Notes: a model not told the origin generated them from the sequence alone. 64,000 nucleotides of DNA from Formivibrio sp. (GCA_031291275.1 JARLJJ010000107.1:1-64000), one strand, 5' to 3'. Positions 30,342 through 39,884 are shown, counted from the stretch's first letter. A program made the numbers and translations.

Positions 30342-31339
30342 GATGCCAATTCTTGATGGTTGGCAAACCAGTCAGCGGTTCGCATGATGCCCTCGGCCAC
30401 GCTCACGCCGGGGGTATAGCCCAGATGCTGCTGCGCTTGCGACAAATCCAGGGTTTGTGAAAACGCAATCGCCCCCACGGTATAGCGAGTCAGCGGCGGC
30501 TCCCACCCTGGCGCAAGGCGGGCTGCGATTTCCAGCAGGTGCGCGAGGGATACCCCCACCCGGAATGGCACCCGGACAGGCCGGTAAGGCAAGGCAAACG
30601 CCGTGGCCAGTTGTTCAAACAAACGACCGGCAGCCAGCGGCTGCCCGTTGCTGATATTGAAGGTACGCACCTCGGGCTGGCGCATCGCCAGCGCCAGACA
30701 GATCGCATCGACCACGTTATCGACATAGGTCAGATCCAGCAGCGCCCGCCCCTGATTGAACAAGGGAATCCGCCCGTTTTGCATCACCCGCAGCAAACGC
30801 GGCAGCAAGGTCTGATCCCACGGGCCAAAGATGCCGCGCGGACGCAAGATAATGGCATCGACCGGCGAATCGGCTACCCGTTGTTCTGCCACCAGCTTGG
30901 TTCTGGCGTATTCGTTCACTGGTGGCGGCAACGGCGCATCTTCGCAGATCGCCAGCCGGTCGCGGAATTCAAAATACAAACTCGGGGTGGACACATGCAC
31001 CAGCCGTGGCGTTTGCTGCGCCGTGCATACGGCCAGCACTTCCTCGGTGGAAACCACATTGGCCCGATAAAATGCCTGCTTATCCCCCCAAGGTGCAGAA
31101 AGTGCGGCGCAATGCACCAAGGCATCGGCCTGCCCGGCAGCCCGGTTCAGCACCGCCGCCGCATCCGCTACCCCATGCTCCAGCGAGACAAAGCTGACAT
31201 CCCCATTGGACAGCGCCAAGACTTGCCGGGCGGCTGCAGCATTGCGGCCAGTGAAACACACCGTATGCCCAAGCACAGCCAAGCGCCACACCACATGCCG
31301 CCCCAAAAAACCTGTCCCGCCGGTGATCAGTATTTTCAT
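30335..31339 (-). CDS. NAD(P)-dependent epimerase/reductase, OleD-like
   Basis: This 334-residue extended short-chain dehydrogenase has the Rossmann loop GGTGFLG (7-13), Ser117-Thr118 and the catalytic Tyr144-x3-Lys148 (YARTK). LRPRGIFGPWD and NISNGQPL are typical of the 3-beta-HSD/OleD branch, which reduces 2-alkyl-3-oxoacids or related beta-keto groups. In this operon it would most simply reduce the beta-keto product of the ketoacyl synthase encoded directly upstream; the gap to that gene is one base. The acceptor is not shown by the sequence. Confidence 0.85.
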   Translation of the reverse strand: MKILITGGTGFLGRHVVWRLAVLGHTVCFTGRNAAAARQVLALSNGDVSFVSLEHGVADAAAVLNRAAGQADALVHCAALSAPWGDKQAFYRANVVSTEEVLAVCTAQQTPRLVHVSTPSLYFEFRDRLAICEDAPLPPPVNEYARTKLVAEQRVADSPVDAIILRPRGIFGPWDQTLLPRLLRVMQNGRIPLFNQGRALLDLTYVDNVVDAICLALAMRQPEVRTFNISNGQPLAAGRLFEQLATAFALPYRPVRVPFRVGVSLAHLLEIAARLAPGWEPPLTRYTVGAIAFSQTLDLSQAQQHLGYTPGVSVAEGIMRTADWFANHQELASC

Positions 31340-31340
31340 A

Positions 31341-32336
31341 TCAGTATGTCAGCACCATGCCACCAATGGTCACCCCAGCCCCGGTGCCGATCAGCAAGGC
31401 ATCGTCGCCGCGCTGCAACTGCCCGCTGCTGATCGCATGATGCAGCGCCGTCGGCAAGGATGCCCCGACCTGATTGCCGAAGCGGGCAAAAATATCCACC
31501 AACTTGCTGGCCGGAATCTCCAGCCGCTTAGCCATATGGCTGAGCGCCAGCCGGCTGGCCTGATGCGGAATCACCGTGGAAATATGTGCCAGCGTGACCC
31601 CGGCCTGTTGCAGCAGATCGGCAGTAAACGTCGGCAATTCGCCGGATACCAGCTTGAATACTGCTTTGCCATCCATTGAAAACTTGGCCAGCGGTGCAAA
31701 CGGGGTATTGATCCGCTCGGGGTGAAAGCGGGTACCACCACCGGGGATTTCGCAATACCGCACGCCCTTGGATAGCGTATGTGAACGCGACGCCTTGATC
31801 AGCGATACTTCACCCGGCAAGGATTTGCGGATCACCACCGCCGCCGCGCCATCGCCAAAATTGCCGCACTCGCGCAACTCCTTCCAGTTTAGGCCGAAGG
31901 TGGCAATATCTGCCGACACCAGCATCACATTCTGGTAGCGGCCGTTTTCCACCAAATGGCTCATCACATCCAGCCCGGTCAGGAAAGACATGCAACTGGC
32001 CCCCACATCGAACGTGGTAGTACGTTGCCGGTTCAACCCCAACTCCGCATGAATCAACGCTGCATTATAGGGAAGCGCCTGATCCATCGTCGCCCCGGTG
32101 GAAACCAGACAATCGATATTTTCCCAGTCCAAGCCGCTGCTAGCCAGCGCCTTTCGGCAAGCATCCGCCGCCAGTGACGCCGCGGTTTCATGGATAGACA
32201 CATGTCGTTGTTGCACACCAGAAATACCGGAAATCGTTCCGACCTTCAGCCCGAGGCGAGCATCCATTTCATCGCTGGTCATGATTGTATCCGGCTGCGA
32301 CATGCCGGAACCAATGATACGAATACGGGGTTGCAT
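31341..32336 (-). CDS. Ketoacyl-ACP synthase III-type condensing enzyme
   Basis: This 331-residue thiolase-fold protein has the complete FabH-type triad: Cys115 (GASCMSF), His258 (IPHQASR) and Asn288 (FGNQVGAS). It is distinct from the housekeeping FabH at 45.9-46.9 kb, which has a different active-site context and lies in the fab operon. Paralogous KAS III enzymes in biosynthetic clusters condense two acyl chains (OleA type) or an acyl chain with glyceryl-ACP (tetronate type). The FkbH-ACP gene in the same operon makes the second option attractive, but only as inference. The ATG is directly adjacent to the ArsR stop. Confidence 0.88.
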   Translation of the reverse strand: MQPRIRIIGSGMSQPDTIMTSDEMDARLGLKVGTISGISGVQQRHVSIHETAASLAADACRKALASSGLDWENIDCLVSTGATMDQALPYNAALIHAELGLNRQRTTTFDVGASCMSFLTGLDVMSHLVENGRYQNVMLVSADIATFGLNWKELRECGNFGDGAAAVVIRKSLPGEVSLIKASRSHTLSKGVRYCEIPGGGTRFHPERINTPFAPLAKFSMDGKAVFKLVSGELPTFTADLLQQAGVTLAHISTVIPHQASRLALSHMAKRLEIPASKLVDIFARFGNQVGASLPTALHHAISSGQLQRGDDALLIGTGAGVTIGGMVLTY

Positions 32337-32648
32337 TCAGCTTTCCTCTTCAATGTATTTACGCGTGCGCTCCAGCATCTCGAGCAGGATGTGCTTGTTC
32401 AGTGACAAGAACACCTCACGCCCCTGCTTTCTGGACAGCAGCAAACCAGCATCCAGAAGCACGTTGATATGATGGGTCACCGACGTACGCCCTAGCGGCA
32501 ACACATCGACGATTTGCTTGATCGTCAACTCCTCGTTCGGCTCGAAAAGCAGCAGGATTTTCTGACGCCAGTCATCCCCCAAGGCCTTGTAGACCTCGGA
32601 AACGTTCAGCCAGTGTGCCGGCAAGGCATGGATGTATTCGGTTTTCAT
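32337..32648 (-). CDS. ArsR-family transcription regulator of the biosynthetic operon
   Basis: This 103-residue protein has a winged helix-turn-helix at about 30-85 (LTIKQIVDVLPLGRTSVTHHINVLLDAGLL). No Cys pair of the arsenic/metal-sensing kind is seen in the recognition helix, so it probably senses something other than a metal or responds to no ligand. It is the first gene of the seven-gene operon and its stop abuts the ketoacyl synthase start. An 8-bp direct repeat overlaps its promoter, so self-regulation is likely. The start at 32648 has only a poor Shine-Dalgarno. Confidence 0.85.
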   Translation of the reverse strand: MKTEYIHALPAHWLNVSEVYKALGDDWRQKILLLFEPNEELTIKQIVDVLPLGRTSVTHHINVLLDAGLLLSRKQGREVFLSLNKHILLEMLERTRKYIEEES

Positions 32649-32683
32649 GTCTATATATTTAGTTATTTAGTTATTTTTGTCAA
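32649..32683 (-). promoter_or_regulatory. Promoter of the biosynthetic operon with an 8-bp direct repeat
   Basis: On the minus strand a perfect TTGACA box lies at 32683-32678. TAACTAAA occurs twice in tandem at 32673-32658, just downstream, within the spacer and -10 region. The -10 box is ambiguous in the AT-rich stretch up to the start codon. A repressor on the repeat would block the promoter, which is a plausible operator for the ArsR protein. Confidence 0.55.
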
Positions 32684-32774
32684 CTTTTCTTGAGCTTGAT
32701 GTAACTTAATTGTTGCCGCTAGCCGAGACCTTGCATACCCCCGCATACCACGTTGCCGCCCGCCAGGGGCGTTG

Positions 32775-33317
32775 TCATTTCCAGTTATATCGCGCTCGAC
32801 ACAACGCCAGATCTGCCGCGGAGGGCGTATCCACCCCTCGCCGTACAAACTCTTTCTCGTTCATCAGGCTGTCCAAGTCCGTGGAATGATCAAACAGACC
32901 CAGCGCATGCCCCACCTCATGCGCAACGACTCGACGCAATGTTGCAGGATCGTGGATCAATGCACGATTGAGACGGATATCGGCATCAAGCAATATTCGG
33001 CGCAGATATTGCGGCAAGGTCAACGCCAGCAAGCCAGGAATCTCTTTCTGCCACCCCATGACATTAACGCCATCCAGCTGGTCAAAGGGCTTATGACTGA
33101 ACCCGCCAAATACCACCGCCACTCCGCACGGAGCCCAAACTTGCGCAGCGTGCGCCAAGGCATCGATCACATCTGTATCACTAATACTTTCCGGTTGGCC
33201 TTCCGGGTTGTACGCCAAGACATAGCGTTTGTTTTGCCAGACGGCAAACTCTTCGGCGCCGGAAGCGACAACGGGTAACAAAGCAGTCAGCGCAAGGAGG
33301 AATACGATGGGTTTCAT
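32775..33317 (-). CDS. Secreted matrixin-like zinc metalloprotease
   Basis: This 180-residue protein has a signal peptide (residues 1-20, AxA-like VASGA) and HEVGHALGLFDHS (133-145): His133 and His137 bind zinc and Glu134 is the base. The third ligand position is Asp143, as in snapalysin-type HExxHxxGxxD enzymes, with His144 directly after it; usual matrixins have His at that place. A Met-turn candidate (SLMN, Met152) follows. Substrates are unknown; it may be a cell-surface or extracellular protease. The start at 33317 follows CAAGGAGGAATACG-like spacing on the minus strand only loosely. It stands between the operon promoter and the ilvD terminator. Confidence 0.8.
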   Translation of the reverse strand: MKPIVFLLALTALLPVVASGAEEFAVWQNKRYVLAYNPEGQPESISDTDVIDALAHAAQVWAPCGVAVVFGGFSHKPFDQLDGVNVMGWQKEIPGLLALTLPQYLRRILLDADIRLNRALIHDPATLRRVVAHEVGHALGLFDHSTDLDSLMNEKEFVRRGVDTPSAADLALCRARYNWK

Positions 33318-33374
33318 AAACGGCAGTTTAACCGAACAATCCGGTCGGGCCGTCCCTCCTTTCCTCCTGACAAC

Positions 33375-33401
33375 AAAAAAGCGCCAGAATGGCGCTTTTT
33401 T
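33375..33401 (-). terminator. Intrinsic terminator of ilvD
   Basis: A 12-bp stem (33375-33386 with 33390-33401) and a three-base loop, with A and T runs on the two sides, lies directly after the ilvD stop on the minus strand. The symmetric runs allow it to work in both directions. Confidence 0.9.
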
Positions 33402-33420
33402 GCCGGTCGGCAACAGCAGA

Positions 33421-35280
33421 TCAGCCCTTGCGTTCGACCTGGCTCACATCGCGCACCGCGCCAGTATCCGCACTGGTAGTCAATGCGGCGTAGGCACGCA
33501 GCGCTGAACTGACGTAGCGATCACGACTGACAGGCTTCCAGGCATCCTTGCCACGAGCCTCCATGGCAACCCGGCGCGCAGCCAAGACATCATCGCTCAC
33601 CTTGAGATTGATCGTGCGGTTGGGAATATCGATCTCGATGGTATCGCCTTCTTCCACCAGACCGATCGCGCCACCCTCGGCAGCTTCCGGGCTGGCGTGG
33701 CCGATACTCAAGCCCGACGTACCACCAGAGAAGCGGCCATCGGTCAACAAGGCGCAGACCTTGCCCATATCCTTGGACTTGAGATAGCTGGTTGGGTAGA
33801 GCATTTCCTGCATGCCGGGACCACCTTTCGGGCCTTCGTACAGGATCACGACCACATCGCCGGCCACAATCTGGTCGCCCAGAATACCTTCGACGGCCGC
33901 TTCCTGGCTTTCGAATACGCGGGCACGACCGGTAAACTTGAGGATGGAATCATCCACCCCGGCCGTTTTGACAATGCAGCCACGTTCGGCAATATTGCCA
34001 AACAACACCGCCAAACCACCATCCTGAGAGTAGGCGTGGGCTTTATTACGAATACAACCTTCTTCACGATCCAGATCCAGCGTCGGGTAACGCATCGATT
34101 GGCTGAAGGCAATCGTGGTCGCCACGCCGCCAGGGGCTGCGCGGTAAAGGAAATGCGACTGACTGTCCGGGCCGTTGCTGGCCACATCCCAGAGCTTGAA
34201 GGCTTCGCCCAATGTCGCCGCATGCACTGTGTGCGTGTCATGGTTGATCAACCCGGCACGATCCAGTTCGGCGAGAATGCTGATCACGCCACCGGCGCGA
34301 TGCACGTCTTCCATATGGTATTTCTGCGTAGCCGGCGCCACCTTGCACAGGCAAGGCACATGGCGCGAAATACGGTCGATGTCGGCCAGCTTGAAATCGA
34401 CGCCGGCTTCTTGCGCGGCAGCCAACAGGTGCAATACGGTATTGGTCGAACCGCCCATCGCGACATCCAGACTCATGGCATTTTCAAATGCAGCCTTGCT
34501 GGCAATGCTGCGCGGCAGCACCGTTTCATCGCCCTGCTCGTAATAACGCTTGGCCAGTTCAACGATCTGACGCCCTGCCTGCAGGAAAAGCTGTTTGCGG
34601 TCGGCATGAGTGGCCACCAGCGAACCATTGCCCGGCAGGGAAAGGCCCAGCGCTTCGGTCAGGCAATTCATCGAATTGGCGGTAAACATGCCCGAGCACG
34701 AACCGCAGGTCGGACAGGCCGAACGTTCCATGCTTTCGACTTCCGCATCAGTAACATTCGGGTTGGCCGCTTCGATCATCGCATCGATCAGATCCACCTT
34801 GCGCTCGCCGCCACGCCAATCCACCTTGCCGGCTTCCATCGGACCACCGGAAACGAAGATCACCGGAATATTCAGCCGCAAGGCAGCCATCAGCATACCC
34901 GGGGTAATTTTGTCGCAATTGGAAATACACACAATGGCATCGGCACAATGCGCATTCACCATGTATTCCACCGAGTCGGCAATCAGGTCACGGCTCGGCA
35001 AGCTGTAGAGCATGCCGCCATGCCCCATGGCAATACCGTCATCGATGGCGATGGTATTGAATTCCTTGGCAATCCCGCCGGCTCTTTCAATTTCGCGTGC
35101 CACCAGCTGGCCCATGTTGTGCAGGTGTACGTGCCCCGGAACAAACTGGGTGAACGAGTTGGCGATGGCAATAATCGGCTTGCCGAAATCTTCTTCCTTC
35201 ACACCGGTGGCGCGCCAGAGCGAACGGGCACCGGCCATGTTTCGGCCATGGGTAGAGGTCTTGGAGCGATAGGCTGGCAT
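33421..35280 (-). CDS. ilvD: Dihydroxy-acid dehydratase
   Basis: IlvD is an iron-sulfur enzyme that dehydrates dihydroxy acids to the 2-keto acids of valine, leucine and isoleucine synthesis. The 619-residue protein begins [20 protein letters not shown] and has the cluster cysteines in [11 protein letters not shown] and [33 protein letters not shown] near the C-terminus is also conserved. The ATG at 35280 follows AAGGAAATAGC. The gene stands alone, divergent from lgt, and ends at a strong terminator. Other ilv genes are not in the window. Confidence 0.96.
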   Translation of the reverse strand: MPAYRSKTSTHGRNMAGARSLWRATGVKEEDFGKPIIAIANSFTQFVPGHVHLHNMGQLVAREIERAGGIAKEFNTIAIDDGIAMGHGGMLYSLPSRDLIADSVEYMVNAHCADAIVCISNCDKITPGMLMAALRLNIPVIFVSGGPMEAGKVDWRGGERKVDLIDAMIEAANPNVTDAEVESMERSACPTCGSCSGMFTANSMNCLTEALGLSLPGNGSLVATHADRKQLFLQAGRQIVELAKRYYEQGDETVLPRSIASKAAFENAMSLDVAMGGSTNTVLHLLAAAQEAGVDFKLADIDRISRHVPCLCKVAPATQKYHMEDVHRAGGVISILAELDRAGLINHDTHTVHAATLGEAFKLWDVASNGPDSQSHFLYRAAPGGVATTIAFSQSMRYPTLDLDREEGCIRNKAHAYSQDGGLAVLFGNIAERGCIVKTAGVDDSILKFTGRARVFESQEAAVEGILGDQIVAGDVVVILYEGPKGGPGMQEMLYPTSYLKSKDMGKVCALLTDGRFSGGTSGLSIGHASPEAAEGGAIGLVEEGDTIEIDIPNRTINLKVSDDVLAARRVAMEARGKDAWKPVSRDRYVSSALRAYAALTTSADTGAVRDVSQVERKG

Positions 35281-35369
35281 GCTATTTCCTTGATTCAAAA
35301 GTGGCCGGAAATATCCGGGTAGGCGCTTGCTGTATAATCAGCCTCTATTTTAACTAAACCCATCGCCCC

Positions 35370-36221
35370 ATGCTAACCCATCCTCAATTCAATCCCGTCG
35401 CATTCCAGATCGGCTCTTTTGGCGTCCATTGGTATGGCCTGATGTACTTACTTGGTTTTGTCGGTTTTCTGTCACTGGGACGTCTGCGCATCAAACAGGG
35501 GCTCTATCCAGGCTGGAAAGCGGAAGAACTGGATGATTTGCTGTTCTATGGCGTGCTCGGGGTGATCTTGGGCGGGCGCTTCGGTTATGTGTTTTTTTAC
35601 AAACCGGACTATTACCTTGACCACTTGCTGGATATCTTCAAGGTTTGGCAAGGCGGCATGGCATTTCATGGCGGCTTTCTGGGAGTGCTGATTGCAGCAT
35701 TGCTCTTTGGCCGAAAAACCGGACGGCGTTTTTTCCAGATTACCGATTTTGTCGCGCCTCTGGTTCCCATCGGCCTGGGATTGGGCCGGTTGGGCAACTT
35801 CATCAACGGTGAGCTGTGGGGCCGGGTCACCACTCCCGGTGCATTCTGGGGGATGATTTTCCCGCAAGCACATAATGCCGATGTCTTGCTGGCAGAAAAC
35901 AACCCTGAACTGGCCACGATACTCAACCAATATGGCGGACTGCCCCGGCACATGTCGCAGCTCTACCAGTTTGCACTTGAGGGCGTGCTGTTGTTCATCA
36001 TCCTCTGGCTCTACTCAAGCAAACCACGCAAAACCGGTCAGGTATCTGCGGTTTTCCTCCTGGGCTACGGCTGCTTCCGCTTCCTCGCCGAATTTGCTCG
36101 CGAGCCGGATGATTTCCTGGGGCTGCTGGCAATGAATTTCAGCATGGGCCAGTGGCTGTCACTGCCGATGATCCTGCTTGGCCTGCATCTGTTGTGGTGG
36201 TCTTCCCGCCGGGAAAAATAA
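35370..36221 (+). CDS. lgt: Prolipoprotein diacylglyceryl transferase
   Basis: Lgt is an inner-membrane enzyme that adds diacylglycerol from phosphatidylglycerol to the lipobox Cys of prolipoproteins. The 283-residue protein has about seven membrane segments and the conserved parts [21 protein letters not shown] (with the essential His) and [14 protein letters not shown], which is the Lgt signature. Length is normal. The last base of its stop codon is the first base of the next gene's ATG (TAATG), so the two genes are translationally linked. The promoter must lie in the short gap to ilvD. Confidence 0.97.
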   Translation: MLTHPQFNPVAFQIGSFGVHWYGLMYLLGFVGFLSLGRLRIKQGLYPGWKAEELDDLLFYGVLGVILGGRFGYVFFYKPDYYLDHLLDIFKVWQGGMAFHGGFLGVLIAALLFGRKTGRRFFQITDFVAPLVPIGLGLGRLGNFINGELWGRVTTPGAFWGMIFPQAHNADVLLAENNPELATILNQYGGLPRHMSQLYQFALEGVLLFIILWLYSSKPRKTGQVSAVFLLGYGCFRFLAEFAREPDDFLGLLAMNFSMGQWLSLPMILLGLHLLWWSSRREK

Positions 36222-36700
36222 TGGAAATCGCCGGCTGGATATTGGCTGGATTACTGATACTGGGCGGACTGGCAGGCACCCTCCTGCCTATTCTCCCGGC
36301 CACACCCATGATCTTTGCCGGCATGTTGCTGGCGGGCTGGATCGATCAATTTCAGCATGTCGGCTGGATCACCTTCATCATTCTGAGCACCCTGGTTATT
36401 GCCTCGATGAGCCTGGATTTCATTGCCGGCTCGCTCGGCGCCAAGAAAGCCGGTGCCAGCCCGGAAGCCATCTGGGGGGCATTGATCGGCTCGGTGCTTG
36501 GCATCCTCGGCGGGCTGCCCGGTTTACTGCTCGGGCCATTTTTGGGTGCCGCTGCCGGGGAGCTCTGGGCCCGTCAGGATGCACTCCAAGCGGGCAAGGT
36601 CGGGATTGCGGCCATGCTGGGCTTCATCCTCGGCGCCGTAGCCAAAGTAGCGGCAGCCCTGGCCATGCTCGGCGTTTTTACCTTGGCATGGTTCTGGTAA
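36221..36700 (+). CDS. DUF456 small membrane protein
   Basis: This 159-residue protein is almost wholly hydrophobic, with four or five membrane segments separated by short Gly-Pro-rich loops (LPILPATPMIFAGMLLAGW; GGLPGLLLGPFLGAAAGE). This pattern is DUF456, a family of unknown function widespread in bacteria. It begins within the lgt stop codon. ppx, on the other strand, ends 15 bp after its stop, leaving no room for a separate terminator. The link to lgt may be no more than convenience. Confidence 0.8.
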   Translation: MEIAGWILAGLLILGGLAGTLLPILPATPMIFAGMLLAGWIDQFQHVGWITFIILSTLVIASMSLDFIAGSLGAKKAGASPEAIWGALIGSVLGILGGLPGLLLGPFLGAAAGELWARQDALQAGKVGIAAMLGFILGAVAKVAAALAMLGVFTLAWFW

Positions 36701-36715
36701 TCACACTCGACCACT

Positions 36716-38218
36716 TTATGCGACTGGGGAGGGCTTGACCGCCAAGGTCACACCAATAACCTGCCAAAGGCCGATCTCCTCGGCCAGCACATGCGACGTC
36801 AACGGGTGGGTTTCTTGCCAACCCTCTTCCAACTCAAGCTTATAAACAACCCCGTTACGCGAAAATGTCCGAATCGGAGGCAAGTCATCCTGCCGAGCAC
36901 GACAGAACAGCACGCCCAAGCGCAAGCAGGCCAGTGCGCCGCGCTCTTCCCGACTGAACTCGTCCAGAACTGATTTACTCAGGCGTCCCCGGTGAGCAAA
37001 GACAAGGCGCGACATCAGCTCCTGCTCGCGTCGTGAGAAGCCCGGGATATCGGCATGTTGCAAAATATAGGCGGAATGACGACGATAACTAACATGCGAG
37101 ATGGAAAGCCCAACTTCGTGCAACTGGGCCGCCATCACCAGATGGCGGGCCAGCTCCATGCGTTCCGGTGCATCGCCTGGCTCCATCAAATCGAACAGTT
37201 GACCGGTAATTTGCGCCACCCGCGTTGCCTGCGCCAGATCGACATGATAACGACGCTGGAATTGAGTCACCGAATGCTCACGGACATCTTTCTGGGTTTG
37301 ACGCTCGAGCAGATCATGCAGAACCCCTTCGCGCAGCGCACCATCGGCCACGCTCATCTGCTCAATGCCGAACATGTCAAAAATCGCTGCCATGATGGCA
37401 AAACCACCCGGCAGTACCGGCCGCCGGTCAGCACGTAAACCGTTGAGATTCACTTTATCCACATGCTTTGCGGAAAGCAGTATCTGTCGCAATCCGTTCA
37501 AGCCATGGGCAGTAATACCGGTACTGGATAGATCATTAAGTTCCAGCATATCGCACAGGGAACGTGCCGTACCGGAGCATCCAATCGCCCTCTCCCAAAA
37601 ACCGGCACGGTAATCTTTCACCATCGGCTGCAAGCGCTCTCGCGCAGCCACTTCTGCAGCAGCCATGCGCTCCGGCGTAATCTTGCCATCGGCAAAAAAA
37701 CGCTGACTCCAGGTTACACAGCCTAATTGTTTGCTCTCGGCCCGTTGCGGCTTCAAACGATTGCCGATAATAAATTCCGTGGAGCCTCCGCCGATATCCA
37801 CAACCAACCTAGTTTCCCGTGTTGTTGGCAGGCTGTGCGCAGCCCCTACAAAAATCAGCCGCGCTTCTTCCTGGCCGCCAATAATTTCAATGGGAAAGCC
37901 CAATGCAGCTTCCGCCTTGGGCAGGAATTCCAGGGCATTGCTCGCGACACGGAAGGTGTGGGTGGCCACGGCACGCACTGCTGCGGGGGGCAACCCTTGC
38001 AATCGCTCAGCAAAGCGAGCCAGTGCCTCCAAGGCATTCTCCTGCGCACGTTGACTCAGGAACTTATCGTCATTAAGCCCAGCACCCAAACGCACAGTTT
38101 CTTTGATTGAATCCAGCGGCAACAGTCCTGCAGGGGTCACCCGCGCAATTTGCAGGCGAAAACTGTTAGAGCCCAAATCAACGGCAGCAACTACGGGGAA
38201 ATCGGTCATGGTGCTCAT
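36716..38218 (-). CDS. ppx: Exopolyphosphatase (Ppx/GppA family)
   Basis: Ppx removes terminal phosphates from inorganic polyphosphate; GppA-type members also hydrolyse pppGpp. The 500-residue protein has the actin-like ATPase fold motifs DLGSNSFRLQIA and DIGGGSTEFIIGN, and a C-terminal HD-like helical domain with the HxxE/HD-type stretch AAQLHEVGLSISHV. The start is ATG 38218 (MSTMTDF); an alternative Met is three codons later. It lies next to phoU on the same strand with a terminator between, so it is separately transcribed. Which substrate dominates is not shown by the sequence. Confidence 0.9.
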   Translation of the reverse strand: MSTMTDFPVVAAVDLGSNSFRLQIARVTPAGLLPLDSIKETVRLGAGLNDDKFLSQRAQENALEALARFAERLQGLPPAAVRAVATHTFRVASNALEFLPKAEAALGFPIEIIGGQEEARLIFVGAAHSLPTTRETRLVVDIGGGSTEFIIGNRLKPQRAESKQLGCVTWSQRFFADGKITPERMAAAEVAARERLQPMVKDYRAGFWERAIGCSGTARSLCDMLELNDLSSTGITAHGLNGLRQILLSAKHVDKVNLNGLRADRRPVLPGGFAIMAAIFDMFGIEQMSVADGALREGVLHDLLERQTQKDVREHSVTQFQRRYHVDLAQATRVAQITGQLFDLMEPGDAPERMELARHLVMAAQLHEVGLSISHVSYRRHSAYILQHADIPGFSRREQELMSRLVFAHRGRLSKSVLDEFSREERGALACLRLGVLFCRARQDDLPPIRTFSRNGVVYKLELEEGWQETHPLTSHVLAEEIGLWQVIGVTLAVKPSPVA

Positions 38219-38392
38219 CAGGCTACAAAATTGGGTCCAACGATAACGCGCTTTTTTCTTGCTGACCAGCGGCAATATGGAAAAAATTGAGCCCCGTGCG
38301 ACCTCGCCACAAAAGGTAAACACAGAGAAATCGGGAAGAAAGCAAGCACCGCTGCAGAACGCGGTACTCAGAAAAACTGGCCCTGCATAGAC

Positions 38393-38418
38393 AAAAGGGC
38401 AGCCATCGCTGCCCTTTT
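38393..38418 (-). terminator. Intrinsic terminator of phoU
   Basis: AAAAGGGCAGC (38393-38403) pairs with GCTGCCCTTTT (38408-38418) around a four-base loop, just past the phoU stop on the minus strand. It may be read in both directions. Confidence 0.88.
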
Positions 38419-38434
38419 GACAAATTCAACCCAA

Positions 38435-39145
38435 TCAGGAACGCGGTTTGTTGGCGACCTGCTCCGCCACTTCCGCATTTTGATGACGCACATCTTCACC
38501 CTTCACCAGGTAGATGGTGTGCTCGGCAATATTCACTGCGTAATCCGCAATACGTTCAATCGCCTTGGCAATCCACAGGGTATCGATCGTCAGTGAAATT
38601 GTGCGTGGATCTTCCATCATGATGGTGATCAATTGCCGCTGCAGCGCACGGTACTCAGCATCGATCTTCGAATCTTCGCGAATCACGATTGCAGCCTTGG
38701 GCGCATCCATCCGAGCAAAAGCATCCAGCGAGGCGGCGAGCATTTCGAGGGCTTGATCGGCGATATGGTTCAATTCGGAAAACCGCGGCACCTGCATCCG
38801 GCCCGACTGAAAGATCGTCCGAGCGCGCTGGCAGATACGCTCGGCCTTATCACCCACCCGTTCCAGATCCTCAACCGACTTGTACACGGTCATCACCATG
38901 CGCAGATCGGAAGCCGTTGGCTGGCGCCGGGCAATCATATGAATGCACATATCGTCGAGCTGGACATGCAAGGCATTGACCTCGGTTTCGCGCGCGATCA
39001 CCTGCTCGATAATCTCGGCATCCCCGGTCGCCAGCGCCTGCATTGCCTTGCGCACCTGCTCTTCAACCATACCTGCCATCCCCAAAACCTGGGAACGAAT
39101 GGCTTCAAGTTCAATATCAAACTGCGTGCTGATATGTTCCGACAT
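38435..39145 (-). CDS. phoU: Phosphate signalling protein PhoU
   Basis: PhoU is a cytoplasmic helical protein that joins the Pst phosphate transporter to the PhoR/PhoB system and dampens phosphate uptake. The 236-residue protein has two repeats of the PhoU helical bundle, with the metal-binding E/D-rich pattern EVNALHVQLDDMC in the first and EDSKIDAEYRALQRQL in the second. The ATG at 39145 follows GGAGGTCTGTC and gives MSEHISTQFD, as in relatives. Here no pst genes are adjacent; it stands between rpiA and ppx. The terminator just after it separates it from ppx. Confidence 0.94.
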   Translation of the reverse strand: MSEHISTQFDIELEAIRSQVLGMAGMVEEQVRKAMQALATGDAEIIEQVIARETEVNALHVQLDDMCIHMIARRQPTASDLRMVMTVYKSVEDLERVGDKAERICQRARTIFQSGRMQVPRFSELNHIADQALEMLAASLDAFARMDAPKAAIVIREDSKIDAEYRALQRQLITIMMEDPRTISLTIDTLWIAKAIERIADYAVNIAEHTIYLVKGEDVRHQNAEVAEQVANKPRS

Positions 39146-39205
39146 GACAGACCTCCAATACTGATGATGCACTTTAACAGCCAAATGTTAAGAAATTGTT
39201 TCAGC

Positions 39206-39862
39206 TCAGCGCATTTCCTTGACGCCCGCCGCAGTCCCCAGCAAAAGGACATCTGCCCGACGACGAGCGAACAGTCCATTGGTCACCACACCGACCATCT
39301 GGTTGATCTCTCCTTCCAGCTTGCTGGCTTCAGCAATCGACAGGCCATACACATCCAGGATCAGATTGCCGTTGTCGGTCACAAAGCCTTCGCGCAAGGC
39401 GGGATGCCCACCTAGCAGTACCAAGTTACGTGCAACCAGACTACGGGCCATCGGGATCACTTCAACGGGCAAGGGAAACTTACCCAAAACCGTAACAAGC
39501 TTGGTTTCATCGGCCACGCAGATGAATTGCTCGGCTACTTCCGAGACAATTTTCTCGCGCGTCAGTGCACCGCCACCACCCTTGATCATCTGCAGGTAGT
39601 GATTAATCTCATCCGCGCCATCGATATAGACCGGAATACGGTCAACCGCATTGAGATCATAAACCGGGATACCTAATTTCTTCAGCCGTTCCGCACTGGC
39701 CTCAGAAGAAGCCACCGCCCCCTGAATGCGTGCCTGGATCTGTGGCAGCGCATCGATAAAATAATTGGCCGTAGAACCCGTGCCTACGCCCACGATACAA
39801 TTATCGGGAACAAAAGCAAGAGCAGCTTCTGCCGCAGCTTTTTTCATCTCGTTTTGATTCAT
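39206..39862 (-). CDS. rpiA: Ribose-5-phosphate isomerase A
   Basis: RpiA interconverts ribose-5-phosphate and ribulose-5-phosphate in the pentose phosphate pathway. The 218-residue protein has [19 protein letters not shown] and [12 protein letters not shown], which together make the active site (Asp and Lys/Glu of the catalytic loop), and a C-terminal [16 protein letters not shown]. The length is normal. Together with pabB, pabC and the small gene at 39885 it forms a run of closely spaced minus-strand genes. The 60-bp gap to phoU may hold an internal promoter. Confidence 0.96.
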   Translation of the reverse strand: MNQNEMKKAAAEAALAFVPDNCIVGVGTGSTANYFIDALPQIQARIQGAVASSEASAERLKKLGIPVYDLNAVDRIPVYIDGADEINHYLQMIKGGGGALTREKIVSEVAEQFICVADETKLVTVLGKFPLPVEVIPMARSLVARNLVLLGGHPALREGFVTDNGNLILDVYGLSIAEASKLEGEINQMVGVVTNGLFARRRADVLLLGTAAGVKEMR

Positions 39863-39884
39863 GTTAAATCTCCTGACGTGTTAT

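Noticed and set aside
33697-35322. 541-codon open frame on the plus strand
   Set aside because: It is antisense to ilvD, whose conserved motifs are certain, and has no likeness to a known protein; it reflects codon bias.
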